A stretch of 49,592 nucleotides of DNA. Source: a virus. Location of the stretch: positions 1-49,592 of the IMG/VR virus record IMGVR_UViG_3300033145_000244, one strand, 5' to 3'. The notes under the pieces were generated by a model. That model did no database searches. It worked only from the letters and a program-made list of their open reading frames with translations, and was not told where the DNA came from. Shown one piece after another: positions 31,443 to 40,169 of the stretch. The translations under genes and the position numbers were made by a program. The first letter of the stretch is position 1. Each line of letters starts with the position of its first letter.

Positions 31443-32225
31443 TTATACTCCCATTAAAAATGAATCTCTCACTCCAAAATTGCCACCATTACCACCATCA
31501 TTCACATCTCCATGATGATTATTACCGCTCATATCAGGAATCCATGTTCCAGTGTTGCTAACATCTGGTATCATGTTGAAAAAGGATATATGGCATCTAA
31601 GATTCTCTCTATATCTATCAAGATAGATGTTTTTTGTGCCTGTGATTTTTGCATTTGTGGCAATTTGAGACACTGGATTACATGCAAGCATTTTTATGAT
31701 TTCATGCGGTAAAACAGTGTTATAAAATCTAATGTCCCATATCCATCCATCAAATGATTCAGAAGTAGTTGTGCCTCTGTATCCTATCCTTATACCGTTG
31801 AGTCCAACACTCATTGTTCCAGAATCATTTTTCCCATCCCAAAAACCATTGAAGAAAAAGTTCGTGTTCCCACCACCTGTATTATCGTGCGATATTGCAA
31901 CGCAAATAGGTATGCCGTTAGTAATTGTCCCATCACTTGTAGCAATGCCAGCTTGTCCCTGGTCAACCAATCCCAATCTTTCATTAGCTTCGACTCTGAA
32001 TTGAATTCCGTCTGTTCCTGTTCGATTCCCGAAAATCGTTCTTTCATCACCAGTATCTTCAGTTGGATGAGTCATTATCCAAGCTATAACTGTAAAATTA
32101 ACTCCGATGTCAGTAGAGGCAGCAGCATCAAGGTCAACAAGGTCAGCACCGTCAAAGAACAAGCCGTTCGCTGATGCACTTACAGAATAGATCAATAATA
32201 ATAAACTAAACCAAAAGGTCTTCAA
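31443..32225 (-). CDS. Secreted LamG/concanavalin-like protein
   Basis: A 260-residue protein. The best start is TTG 32225: AGGAG lies just upstream, and it gives a clean signal peptide (MKTFWFSLLLLIYSVSASA, cleavage before NG). Longer in-frame starts would put 26 odd residues before it. The mature part is a LamG-type beta-sandwich: GLFFDGADLVDLDAAASTDI, FTVIAWIMTHP, GIPICVAISHDNTGGGNTNFF and DGWIWDIRFYNTVLPHEII. These domains bind glycans. It overlaps the upstream secreted small protein by 20 bases. A phage late protein with a Sec signal is unusual; it may be a surface-displayed or periplasmic adhesin. Confidence 0.75.
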   Translation of the reverse strand: MKTFWFSLLLLIYSVSASANGLFFDGADLVDLDAAASTDIGVNFTVIAWIMTHPTEDTGDERTIFGNRTGTDGIQFRVEANERLGLVDQGQAGIATSDGTITNGIPICVAISHDNTGGGNTNFFFNGFWDGKNDSGTMSVGLNGIRIGYRGTTTSESFDGWIWDIRFYNTVLPHEIIKMLACNPVSQIATNAKITGTKNIYLDRYRENLRCHISFFNMIPDVSNTGTWIPDMSGNNHHGDVNDGGNGGNFGVRDSFLMGV

Positions 32226-32511
32226 GTTCCTGCTCCTTTGCAATGATACTTGCCTTGATGGTTGCAATCTGTGGGTCGTACAAGTCTCTAACCGCATCAA
32301 CATTTGCTTGATATGCCGTGTTTACCGCACCTAGTTCACCGTTCATTGTATCAGATAAATCTTTATCATCTTTCTGTAACATATCAAGTTGATATTCAAT
32401 GAGATATTTGTTCGCTACTGCTTTCAAAATAGTCTCTTGCTGAGTAGTAAAATCAGCAAAACATACTGGCGTTAAAAACAAACAGAGTAATAATACTGTG
32501 ATAATTTTCAT
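32206..32511 (-). CDS. Secreted coiled-coil protein (101 aa)
   Basis: A 101-residue protein with a textbook signal peptide (MKIITVLLLCLFLTPVCFA, cleavage before DFTT) followed by a helical coiled coil (QETILKAVANKYLIEYQLDM, then ATIKASIIAKEQELEDLLV). GGAGAAGTT precedes the ATG. It lies directly after the secreted fibre and overlaps the secreted LamG-like gene. A periplasmic or surface partner of those proteins is plausible. Confidence 0.7.
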   Translation of the reverse strand: MKIITVLLLCLFLTPVCFADFTTQQETILKAVANKYLIEYQLDMLQKDDKDLSDTMNGELGAVNTAYQANVDAVRDLYDPQIATIKASIIAKEQELEDLLV

Positions 32512-32519
32512 AACTTCTC

Positions 32520-35500
32520 CTATTCTCTTATAACTACATTAGTTACTAATGCGAATCCAACGGCATCATCATTTGTACCGTCTGTTGCGTCACGGCTTAA
32601 TTGGAGCCTGAGTATATCACCAGCTGCAAGGCTGTCATCATTTGAAAGAGTGATTATCTGTTTGTATAAACGTCCAGCAGTTGCCGCTACCGTTGTTGCT
32701 GCCCCTTCATTAGCCGTATCAAATGAATCAGTGTCAAAATCAGCTGAATCAGTGCCAGGAGTATACGCCATTATCTCCATGGTGAATTGAACTTCATTTG
32801 CTTCAGCAATGTCCATATGGAAGAATACATCAGCATAAAGAGTACCAGCCCCATAATCATCATCGAGGTTTTTTGTCCAGCGACATGATTGTATGACGTT
32901 CGGGTCAAATACCAATGTGTTAGATTTGCCCGATGTGTCATACCAGCAGTTTGCAGTAACACCGTCTACTGATATGAATTGAGCAAGTTCAACGTCTAGT
33001 TCCATGTAAATTTCACTGCCACCTGAAGGTAGACCAGTAATATTTGACCCATCACCATAGAGAGTTGTTGAATATAGATTGTGTGTTCTTATATCACCAT
33101 TAACAGATAAATCCCCACTAACAGTCAAGTCATAAAGTGCGTTGTTTCCATCAGCGGTGTCAATCATATTGGTAAGTCCGCCGCCAACAGCGTTTAATGT
33201 GCCACCAGTTATTAAAAGACCAGTACCTTCTAAATCAGTACACGTTGTCGCATCAGTTACCGCACTCACACCTGCACCAAAGAAATCAACCGCTGCATCA
33301 CCTGATGTCGCAACGGTGTTGTCACCAGAGTTTGTTCCGCTCAAGTTATCAAGGTCAGTAATGTGTTGACTGGTAATGCTGTTTGCATCACTGGCAACGA
33401 AGATTCCATCTGACTCACTCGCATTCTTGATGAACCCAAAGTCATTGATGTCAGTGTCAGCGAGTTGAGTGTTGGTGTCTGTGTAGTTATCAGAATGAAT
33501 CGTACCAACTGAAGCTGTCCAATCATAGTGTTCCTTTGCAACATAGTCACTAAAATTATCGTGCAAAAGTTCCGCCTCAAGTTCAACAGACGTTGATACA
33601 TCAGCATCAAGGTAATATATTGAATGATCATCATCTGAAAGTCCACCTAATGCGCCATGGTCAGTTACACCAGCTCCATTAAAGAACTCTTTTGTTACTC
33701 CATCAACTAACGCAAAACTAGAGCCATTTCTTTCAACGGTTACTCTTGCTATCAATAAAGCAAAATCACCTACTACCGTTGGCAAAGATGAAGGGCTTGT
33801 AGCTTCTTGTGCTTGAGCTAATTTATAACTATCCTGTCCATAAACAACAAGTACATGGTCATCACCTGGATGAATGTAAATCCAATGAACACCGTATTCA
33901 TTAGTGGTTACTGCCTTTAGTGCACCAGACCCATCATCATAATATGTATTATCGATTACTGTATTGCCAGATGTCGAAAGCCACTCACTTAGGACAGCAC
34001 TACGATAAAAATATCTAAACGTATCCGTATCCGATGAATCAAAATCCCCACCGCTGAAAGGGGTAATACGATGAAGCCCTTGATACACAACACCGTTATC
34101 AATAGTAAGATTAAGGCTAAGCCCATCGTTAGCTACAACACATGCATTTGACCCCATCTCCATACCTCGCAAACTGGCTGCACGTTGTTGCAGTTTGTTG
34201 ACACCATCTTGTGATCGTTCACCAGCATTATTGAAATGCACTTCAAGGCTATCAGCTTCTTTCATACACGTACCGATACCAATCTCATGTGTTCGAGAAA
34301 AATTCCCTGCTTGCACTGTTGTCTGTGGGGAACCATTATTATACTCTACCCCAACGTGATATTTTGTATCGTATGCCCCGATAGCAATGTTATCTGTTTC
34401 TGCTACAGAAATATGTACTAGCTCTCCTGTTGTGCTATCAGTTGTTCTTACAAGAGCCGTTAGTGCAGTAACCTTAAGAGTCTCTGCATTCGTGCCTTCT
34501 GATAATATACCACCTGTAAGAAGCATAGGAGAAAGAGCACCGTTTATAGCATATTCTCTTAAGTCAAATCCATCATCACCTAAATATATTTTATCATTAA
34601 GCGTAACATCATTACTTACACTTAAATCACCATTTATTTGAAGTGTTGAAGTTGGCGAGGTTGTGCCAATGCCTACGTTACCTTCCTTAGTTAATCTCAT
34701 TCTTTCAGCCTGATTGCCATAAAATCGAAGCCCAAGATTCGCAGCATTTGCATTGCCAATCTCAAAGAATCCAGCCCCATCATTACCAAGACCCTCAACT
34801 GACCCGACATACACACCGTCACTTCTGATGCTTGTATTGCCAACCGCCCACTGATCTGATGCTGTGCCAATGCCAGTGACTTCTAACGCTGTCGAGGGGG
34901 TGGTTGTGCCAATGCCCACATCTCCATTATCCTCAATATAAAGAACATTACCCATCGATATGTTATTTCCAACGCCTGTTGCATTCGGTTGGAGATCACC
35001 ATCAACTTCCCATAATGTATCACCACCTCCACCACCACTACTAGTACCACTACCAATATCAGCCCATGTCCCACCATTATCTTCAGAGAATTGAGCATTG
35101 CCACTATCACTTCGGTATACAACGTCAGGGTCAAGATATAAATAATTACTAATCGTTACGTTTCCATCAATGGTGACGCTCCCTTGCAGTGTGAGGTCTT
35201 GGGATGTTGTACGACCTCTTTCAGTCACCGTGGCAAGCGTATCTGCTTCCGTTGTGGTAATGTTGATTAATTGACTACCATCACCATATATTAAACCACC
35301 AACAGTAAGATCACCGTCAACACTTAGGAATCCAGTTAGTGACATATCACCAGTAGCTTGTAATCCATCAGCGGTATCAATAATATTGTCTGGGCCACCA
35401 GTAAATGGTACACCATTATCATATAATGTACCACCAAAATATATATTCCCCCATTGTTTTGTAGGGGATCCGAGATCATATACTGCATCGGCGGCAGGCT

Positions 35501-35609
35501 TTGTATCACTACGTATCCTCTTCATCATCCGCTCAAACTCACCATGCTGAGCGAACACACTACCACAGATAGCAAGTAACACAAATATAATGGAAAATTT
35601 CTTAATCAC
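32520..35609 (-). CDS. Large fibre protein with signal peptide
   Basis: A 1029-residue protein starting at GTG 35609 with a signal-like N-terminus (MIKKFSIIFVLLAICGSVFA, before QHGEFE). After it come fibre hallmarks: AVYDLGSPTKQWGNIYFGG (the 'LGSxxxxWxxIY' tail-fibre motif), several GDLTVGGLIYGDGSQLxxI repeats, and DVGIGTTTPSTALEV / NVGIGTTSPTSTLQI repeats. The C-terminal 150 residues form a beta-sandwich-like unit (AQFISVDGVTANCWY...LRLQLSRDATDG). There is no obvious S74 chaperone domain. The fibre class is clear; the signal peptide is the anomaly. Confidence 0.8.
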   Translation of the reverse strand: MIKKFSIIFVLLAICGSVFAQHGEFERMMKRIRSDTKPAADAVYDLGSPTKQWGNIYFGGTLYDNGVPFTGGPDNIIDTADGLQATGDMSLTGFLSVDGDLTVGGLIYGDGSQLINITTTEADTLATVTERGRTTSQDLTLQGSVTIDGNVTISNYLYLDPDVVYRSDSGNAQFSEDNGGTWADIGSGTSSGGGGGDTLWEVDGDLQPNATGVGNNISMGNVLYIEDNGDVGIGTTTPSTALEVTGIGTASDQWAVGNTSIRSDGVYVGSVEGLGNDGAGFFEIGNANAANLGLRFYGNQAERMRLTKEGNVGIGTTSPTSTLQINGDLSVSNDVTLNDKIYLGDDGFDLREYAINGALSPMLLTGGILSEGTNAETLKVTALTALVRTTDSTTGELVHISVAETDNIAIGAYDTKYHVGVEYNNGSPQTTVQAGNFSRTHEIGIGTCMKEADSLEVHFNNAGERSQDGVNKLQQRAASLRGMEMGSNACVVANDGLSLNLTIDNGVVYQGLHRITPFSGGDFDSSDTDTFRYFYRSAVLSEWLSTSGNTVIDNTYYDDGSGALKAVTTNEYGVHWIYIHPGDDHVLVVYGQDSYKLAQAQEATSPSSLPTVVGDFALLIARVTVERNGSSFALVDGVTKEFFNGAGVTDHGALGGLSDDDHSIYYLDADVSTSVELEAELLHDNFSDYVAKEHYDWTASVGTIHSDNYTDTNTQLADTDINDFGFIKNASESDGIFVASDANSITSQHITDLDNLSGTNSGDNTVATSGDAAVDFFGAGVSAVTDATTCTDLEGTGLLITGGTLNAVGGGLTNMIDTADGNNALYDLTVSGDLSVNGDIRTHNLYSTTLYGDGSNITGLPSGGSEIYMELDVELAQFISVDGVTANCWYDTSGKSNTLVFDPNVIQSCRWTKNLDDDYGAGTLYADVFFHMDIAEANEVQFTMEIMAYTPGTDSADFDTDSFDTANEGAATTVAATAGRLYKQIITLSNDDSLAAGDILRLQLSRDATDGTNDDAVGFALVTNVVIRE

Positions 35610-35989
35610 TATACTATAGTCTCCTTGTGGCCATATTCTACAGATACCGTACTATTCGCATCAGGATCAATTAAAAATCGTATAAATTTACTAATAACTG
35701 GTTCAAATACAAGCCATCTTGATGATGTTAATGCAGTGATTATAGTACCAACATTATTGCCATCAAGATCATACGGTGGATACCATCTATTGCCGTCTGG
35801 CGATACCTCATAGGAGATATCAACGTCAGGTGTATCGGCGAGAACAACATTCAAATATGCATACCCATCATTAAAATGATTATTTATGGCCTTTGAATAT
35901 ACTGGTGTTCCATTAATTAACGCCGCTGCATTGATATCAGTGTCATCTGCCGCATCCTGTAAGTATTGATGATGAATTAAACTTGGCAC
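35609..35989 (-). CDS. Beta-rich virion protein (126 aa)
   Basis: A 126-residue protein with GTG start 35989 (AAGGAGG six bases upstream). It contains YLNVVLADTPDVDISYEVSP and SKFIRFLIDPDANSTVSVEY, a beta-sandwich of the carbohydrate-binding or appendage type. It precedes the large fibre gene and shares one base with it. Probably an appendage component; no family assigned. Confidence 0.6.
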   Translation of the reverse strand: MPSLIHHQYLQDAADDTDINAAALINGTPVYSKAINNHFNDGYAYLNVVLADTPDVDISYEVSPDGNRWYPPYDLDGNNVGTIITALTSSRWLVFEPVISKFIRFLIDPDANSTVSVEYGHKETIV

Positions 35990-35990
35990 A

Positions 35991-36524
35991 TTATACCTCC
36001 TTAATTTTATCTTCTATGATACTGATTATCTCTTGTACCTTACACATTTTATTAATAACAGTAGTCTCATTAACTGTAACAATCTGCTCTCTGATGGCTA
36101 GTGCCCTAGTAAGCTTATCCACACGCAATACCTCTACATCAACACTATCTAATTTCTCATTTATCGCGGCAAGCGTACTATCATTTGCCCTTGACTCCCC
36201 TGCAATCTTGGCTTGTACCTCAAGTATATGCGCTTCCTTATCCGTAATATTCTTTAGTACCAAACTATTCTTTTTATACTCAGTGGCTAGTGCAGCATTC
36301 CTATTATCAATTATCGCAACACCTTCACATATTGAGACCTTATGTACATTATATACATCAGCAAGTCGTCCCTTCTCGGCTATAATCTGTGCCTCAAGAT
36401 CAGCTACTTCAATACGTAACTGCTCCCTAGCCTGTGTACGTTTATATATATCATGAGAACTTATTATTCTCAGTATATCCTCATTACGAGTTATCGCGGC
36501 ATTTATTTCTTCTAACCTATCCAT
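35991..36524 (-). CDS. Coiled-coil late protein (177 aa)
   Basis: A 177-residue protein that is coiled coil for nearly all its length (MDRLEEINAAITRNEDILRI, then LRIEVADLEAQIIAEKGRL). AGGAGG-like signals lie at its junctions. It is in the structural block between small zinc-ribbon proteins and the fibre cluster. It could be a fibre chaperone or a tail rod; nothing is decisive. Confidence 0.65.
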   Translation of the reverse strand: MDRLEEINAAITRNEDILRIISSHDIYKRTQAREQLRIEVADLEAQIIAEKGRLADVYNVHKVSICEGVAIIDNRNAALATEYKKNSLVLKNITDKEAHILEVQAKIAGESRANDSTLAAINEKLDSVDVEVLRVDKLTRALAIREQIVTVNETTVINKMCKVQEIISIIEDKIKEV

Positions 36525-36525
36525 A

Positions 36526-36807
36526 TTAACGTCTCCGTAATCTCTCTACATCACGATCATCAGGTCCAGCACCAAGATTACCCATTAAACTATCAAATCT
36601 TCTCTTCATGTTATCAGCGGTAAATTCCTTACGTTGCATCAGGTCTACATTCTCCTTATTAGGTTTCCAACACTGGCTTCTAGTAAGTTGCCTACCCCTA
36701 ATCTTCTCTTTAAGTTCCTTTGATTCCCTATACATTTTATTCTGCATATATATACTAATCTTAATTGGGTTACCACACTCATCTACAGCTTTAAATTCAT
36801 CACTCAT
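36526..36807 (-). CDS. Small basic unknown protein (93 aa)
   Basis: A 93-residue protein from ATG 36807 (MSDEFKAVDECGNPIKISIY...), preferred over a start 66 codons upstream because the extension is antisense-like hydrophobic sequence lying over the neighbouring zinc-ribbon gene. It ends in an Arg-rich tail (RDVERLRRR). It overlaps the upstream gene by 8 bases. Function unknown. Confidence 0.6.
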   Translation of the reverse strand: MSDEFKAVDECGNPIKISIYMQNKMYRESKELKEKIRGRQLTRSQCWKPNKENVDLMQRKEFTADNMKRRFDSLMGNLGAGPDDRDVERLRRR

Positions 36808-37105
36808 ATTCAGAACTCCCACAAAATGGGCACCCCCCACTAACAACGGGGCTATATTTAACAACATCAGTATCAAGTCCAGTAATAGCGGTGCCCAGTA
36901 CTTCATTACCGTATCCACTACCCTTACTATCGCGCTCCCTATCAACCATGAAACCACACTGCTTACACCTAACAAAATCCTTATCAGTGCCGACATCTGG
37001 ATCATACTCTTCAGACTTAAACTGCCTACCAGCTGTCATAGTCGGATGCACATCTTTAAACCTAACACCAGGTGCTCTAGTAATAAATTGTCCAGTTCTA
37101 CTCAT
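36800..37105 (-). CDS. Zinc-ribbon protein (101 aa)
   Basis: A 101-residue protein with CKQCGF in the middle and CPFCGSS at the C-terminus, i.e. one zinc ribbon formed over about 45 residues. The N-terminal part (RAPGVRFKDVHP) is basic. Such proteins occur among small head genes in environmental phages; no function is known to me. It overlaps the next gene by 8 bases. Confidence 0.65.
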   Translation of the reverse strand: MSRTGQFITRAPGVRFKDVHPTMTAGRQFKSEEYDPDVGTDKDFVRCKQCGFMVDRERDSKGSGYGNEVLGTAITGLDTDVVKYSPVVSGGCPFCGSSEYE

Positions 37106-37112
37106 TATTCAC

Positions 37113-37343
37113 CTATTGTATATTATTGGTTATATTGCTAGGTGCTGGGCCTGACAGTGGTATCGTACTAGGATTTATTGCTGGTGCTGGTGCTGGTGCT
37201 GGTGCTGGTGCTGGTGCTGGTGCTGGTGCTGGTGCTGGTGCTGTAATTACAGGTGCTGGTTCAATTTGAATCTCACATTTGGTACACATGCCATCATCAA
37301 TCTCTGCAATGTTACCACAATTCGTACATTTTTTCTTTACCAT
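37113..37343 (-). CDS. Zinc ribbon with Ala-Pro repeat (76 aa)
   Basis: A 76-residue protein with an N-terminal zinc ribbon (KKKCTNCG...MCTKCE) followed by an Ala-Pro repeat of about 11 units and a Pro/Ser-rich tail ending ITNNIQ. The repeat is encoded by 10 tandem GGTGCT hexamers on the plus strand. Rigid Ala-Pro stalks act as spacers, so this may hold the ribbon away from a surface. It directly follows a strong intergenic hairpin. Confidence 0.65.
   Translation of the reverse strand: MVKKKCTNCGNIAEIDDGMCTKCEIQIEPAPVITAPAPAPAPAPAPAPAPAPAPAINPSTIPLSGPAPSNITNNIQ
37183..37242. repeat. Hexanucleotide tandem repeat, 10 copies
   Basis: GGTGCT (AGCACC on the coding strand) is repeated ten times without variation, encoding the Ala-Pro run. 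Perfect repeats of this length are prone to copy-number change without breaking frame, because the unit is two codons. Confidence 0.9.
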
Positions 37344-37365
37344 TTCATTACTCCATGGTATGGAT

Positions 37366-37386
37366 GGGGCGGTATTTAGCCGCCCC
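37366..37386 (-). promoter_or_regulatory. Strong intergenic hairpin
   Basis: GGGGCGG and CCGCCCC form a perfect 7-bp GC stem with a 7-base loop (TATTTAG) in the 56-base gap between the beta-helix gene and the zinc-ribbon gene. No U-tract follows on the minus strand, so it is not a classical terminator. It could be an mRNA stability or processing element that separates highly expressed capsid-side genes from downstream ones. Confidence 0.6.
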
Positions 37387-37399
37387 GATCCTGTTAGTA

Positions 37400-38404
37400 T
37401 TACGTTAATCCACTCGTATCAAATCCAGTAGTACAGCCAAAAGCATAATTATTATCTCCTGACGCAACAAGACCAGAAGGCGTAAGGTCTGCAGTACCAT
37501 ACCCATGTGCTGCAACATCAGTCCCAGACTCAGCCAACAATGCACCAAACAACGTGGCACGATTATTGTCAAGAATCAACGTATCCGTTGCTGTAATACC
37601 AGTAACAAAGACAAAAGCACCAGCGCTGGCCCCAGTGTCATCATCACCTATTGCAATGTTATTAGATACAACTAACCCATCAGCGTCATCATGAATGATA
37701 CCATCTGAATTAGCATCAACCTTAAACTCATTCCCTGTAACAACACAGTTGTCACTTCCTGATAAGTTAACACAAGCACCATCTGTCACATCATCAAGAG
37801 TAAGAAACTCATTCATTCCAATAAACATATCAGAACAATCAAATGCTTCAACATGATACTCGTTGCCAGAAAATTGACACCCAATAACTTTAACACCACT
37901 CGTGGCGGTGCCGACAGTACCAACTTTAATCAATGAAATATCTGAACCAGTATCATATCCATCAAATTGAATCCCCTTAATAACTACCTCATTACCAGTA
38001 ATGACAAGTACATCAGTCGCATCAGTTGCCCCGATAACAATAGTATCAGAAACAGACTGACCAATGATAGTAATATCATCTTTAGTAATGGTTAAGTTCT
38101 CAGTATACGACCCGTTTTGAACATAAATTCTATCCCCCTTGCCAGTTGTACAAGCATTAATCGCAGCCTGAATAGTAAGAAAGGGGATGTCTCTTGACGT
38201 ACCCTTATTACCATTACTAGCAATACTTGTATCAGTACTAACAAAATACGCAGTACCCCATACATCACCATTCTCATCTGGTAAAACTGGCGCACCGAAA
38301 CTAGTAATACCATTTGGATAATTAGTCATTTTTGCATCAATATTTGCAGCAAATAGCATTAATACAACTAAACCAACTACCCCTAACATCATCTTGATCT
38401 TCAT
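37400..38404 (-). CDS. Secreted right-handed beta-helix protein
   Basis: A 334-residue protein with a signal peptide (MKIKMMLGVVGLVVLMLFAANIDA, before KMTN) and then a parallel beta-helix: FLTIQAAINACTTGKGDRIYV, NLTITKDDITIIGQS, VLVITGNEVVIKGIQFDG, MFIGMNEFLTLDDVTDG and DGLVVSNNIAIG. Such folds occur in pectate lyases and phage tailspikes that degrade surface polysaccharides; I cannot point to catalytic residues. AGGAGGATAGT precedes the ATG. It sits immediately after the major capsid gene, an unusual place for a spike. Confidence 0.75.
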   Translation of the reverse strand: MKIKMMLGVVGLVVLMLFAANIDAKMTNYPNGITSFGAPVLPDENGDVWGTAYFVSTDTSIASNGNKGTSRDIPFLTIQAAINACTTGKGDRIYVQNGSYTENLTITKDDITIIGQSVSDTIVIGATDATDVLVITGNEVVIKGIQFDGYDTGSDISLIKVGTVGTATSGVKVIGCQFSGNEYHVEAFDCSDMFIGMNEFLTLDDVTDGACVNLSGSDNCVVTGNEFKVDANSDGIIHDDADGLVVSNNIAIGDDDTGASAGAFVFVTGITATDTLILDNNRATLFGALLAESGTDVAAHGYGTADLTPSGLVASGDNNYAFGCTTGFDTSGLT

Positions 38405-38434
38405 ACTATCCTCCTAATCGGGTATGTTGATTAA

Positions 38435-39355
38435 TTACGCTACGTTATGACCATAAATCCATCTCCAATCAGACCAACCATACCCGTACCGCTCATATGC
38501 GCTATATTTTGCGATATAAGTATCAAATGATTTATCCTGATTAAATTCCAATGAAACACGCGTATACCACATTAAAAACTGCTTCATAAGTGCCATATCG
38601 AGCATAAACCAACTCTTTGCACTCGTCAGGTAATCCCATACAATGAGATTATATTTTCCCTGATGGAAGTTACGGTTATTATTGGCGGTACCAACTTCTG
38701 CCACTGTCTTGATAATAATCCATGCTTCCTCTTCAAGTTCAAGCGGAACAAGAAGTGTATCATACAACGATGGTGCATAATCATCTCTATCCTGCAGTAT
38801 CTGCCTACCAGCCTGACGAGTTGCCTCAATCGAAGTAGGAGAAAATGATGACGTACCACTATTACTTTGCGTGGTACTAGTAGCAGTTGATGTATGATTA
38901 CCATTACACAGTGATAATCCTTCTGTGTTATTTAATACCTGTAATCCACTGATCGTAATAGTACCAGACCCAGTAAATGCACCATTAAATGGACTAGCTG
39001 CATACTTCTCTTTTGTTCTCTTTGCTGATATTGACAGTCCCGCTGGTTTACGATTAATAACATTATACATATCATCATCATACAATGTACGTTCAATCTT
39101 AAACCCCTTTGCAAATTCTTTAAACTGATACTTCACATCATAACCCTGATAAACATCATCATAGCTAATAGTACCTTCAAACGGAGCCATGTCACCAAAT
39201 GCACCAACGCTACTATCCTTCTCGTATGGTTTATCTGTTGACATGTAGTTATAAAGCAATGGACCAACTTCATCCATTGTATTATACTGGTCACTAAAAA
39301 TTTTACGTAACCCAGGCTCTAATAGATCCCCAAAATTTTCGCTAATCTGTTCCAT
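38435..39355 (-). CDS. Major capsid protein
   Basis: A 306-residue protein with the order seen in HK97-fold capsids of the Mu gpT-like group: FKEFAKGFKIERTLYDDDMY, SISAKRTKEKYAASPFNGAF, LSLCNGNH (the 'lfs..H' segment), TSIEATRQAGRQI, TLLVPLELEEEAWIII, and a C-terminal SAYERYGYGWSDWRWIYGHN ('RyGvGwtDWRwvyG'). It follows the scaffold-like and decoration-like genes and has a normal ribosome binding site. It should form the icosahedral shell. No separate prohead protease is seen in the window. Confidence 0.85.
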   Translation of the reverse strand: MEQISENFGDLLEPGLRKIFSDQYNTMDEVGPLLYNYMSTDKPYEKDSSVGAFGDMAPFEGTISYDDVYQGYDVKYQFKEFAKGFKIERTLYDDDMYNVINRKPAGLSISAKRTKEKYAASPFNGAFTGSGTITISGLQVLNNTEGLSLCNGNHTSTATSTTQSNSGTSSFSPTSIEATRQAGRQILQDRDDYAPSLYDTLLVPLELEEEAWIIIKTVAEVGTANNNRNFHQGKYNLIVWDYLTSAKSWFMLDMALMKQFLMWYTRVSLEFNQDKSFDTYIAKYSAYERYGYGWSDWRWIYGHNVA

Positions 39356-39373
39356 ATCTACTCCTTATCTAAT

Positions 39374-40123
39374 TTATGTCTGTGAGCCAGCCATGAAAAC
39401 ATTATCCTGGAACTGAATATCAGAATAAAATTTTGCATTCCTGTTGTTTAAATTACTTAATGCGTGATGCTGTCTTGGACGTAATGGTGCAAATGGAATA
39501 GTAACTGCAGCAATATAATTCTCTAGTACAATAATCGCCCCAGTTTCATCTTCATCCGATAGTAATTTATCAAATGTGGCATTTAAATCCCTACCGCCAT
39601 CTGCAGGTGCACGCCAAGGTCTCCTGATTAACAATACATCTGAAGTATTATCAGGCGCAGTACCAAATGCAGTTGTAGTATCCAATGTCATAACAGTAGT
39701 AGTTGCAGCCCCAATATATCCAAGCTGGCCAACACCAGTACCACTATTAACATAAATCCAACTACCATCCATATCATCGTCACATGTACCCAATGTAATG
39801 GCAGTTGTCGTACCACTAATAACATCAACATCACTGCCTACTGCTGGATCACATTCTGCCAGATAAATAGCATCTGGGTTTAATATGGTCTTAGCATATA
39901 CTATGGTACCAGTAGTAAGATCAGTAGTACTAGCATTAATCAATTCATTGGAAACACCAACAAAATCAGCAGCCTGAGCTGTACAATCAATTAATACGGC
40001 ACCACGTGTATTGGCCCCATATGTCAATCCCTGACCCTTAATAATAGTACTAGCATCATATACGGGACAATCCCTTACTAGTGGACCACTTTCTTGCGCA
40101 ATCAAATTATAATGATGTCTCAT
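39374..40123 (-). CDS. Head decoration/structural protein
   Basis: A 249-residue beta-rich protein (MRHHYNLIAQESGPLVRDCP...) with repeated Ala/Thr-rich strands (GLTYGANTRGAVLIDCTAQA, GSWIYVNSGTGVGQLGYIGA) directly upstream of the capsid gene. Proteins of this kind and position usually decorate or stabilise the head. It ends with NAKFYSDIQFQDNVFMAGS. Class inferred from composition and order. Confidence 0.6.
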   Translation of the reverse strand: MRHHYNLIAQESGPLVRDCPVYDASTIIKGQGLTYGANTRGAVLIDCTAQAADFVGVSNELINASTTDLTTGTIVYAKTILNPDAIYLAECDPAVGSDVDVISGTTTAITLGTCDDDMDGSWIYVNSGTGVGQLGYIGAATTTVMTLDTTTAFGTAPDNTSDVLLIRRPWRAPADGGRDLNATFDKLLSDEDETGAIIVLENYIAAVTIPFAPLRPRQHHALSNLNNRNAKFYSDIQFQDNVFMAGSQT

Positions 40124-40169
40124 TTTAATCTCCTGTATGCCCCCTATATACTTACTGGTATGGTAAGCG

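Noticed and set aside
36808-37005. Hydrophobic 66-residue extension of the protein at 36526
   Set aside because: It overlaps the zinc-ribbon gene in another frame; the membrane-like sequence appears to be an out-of-frame artefact.
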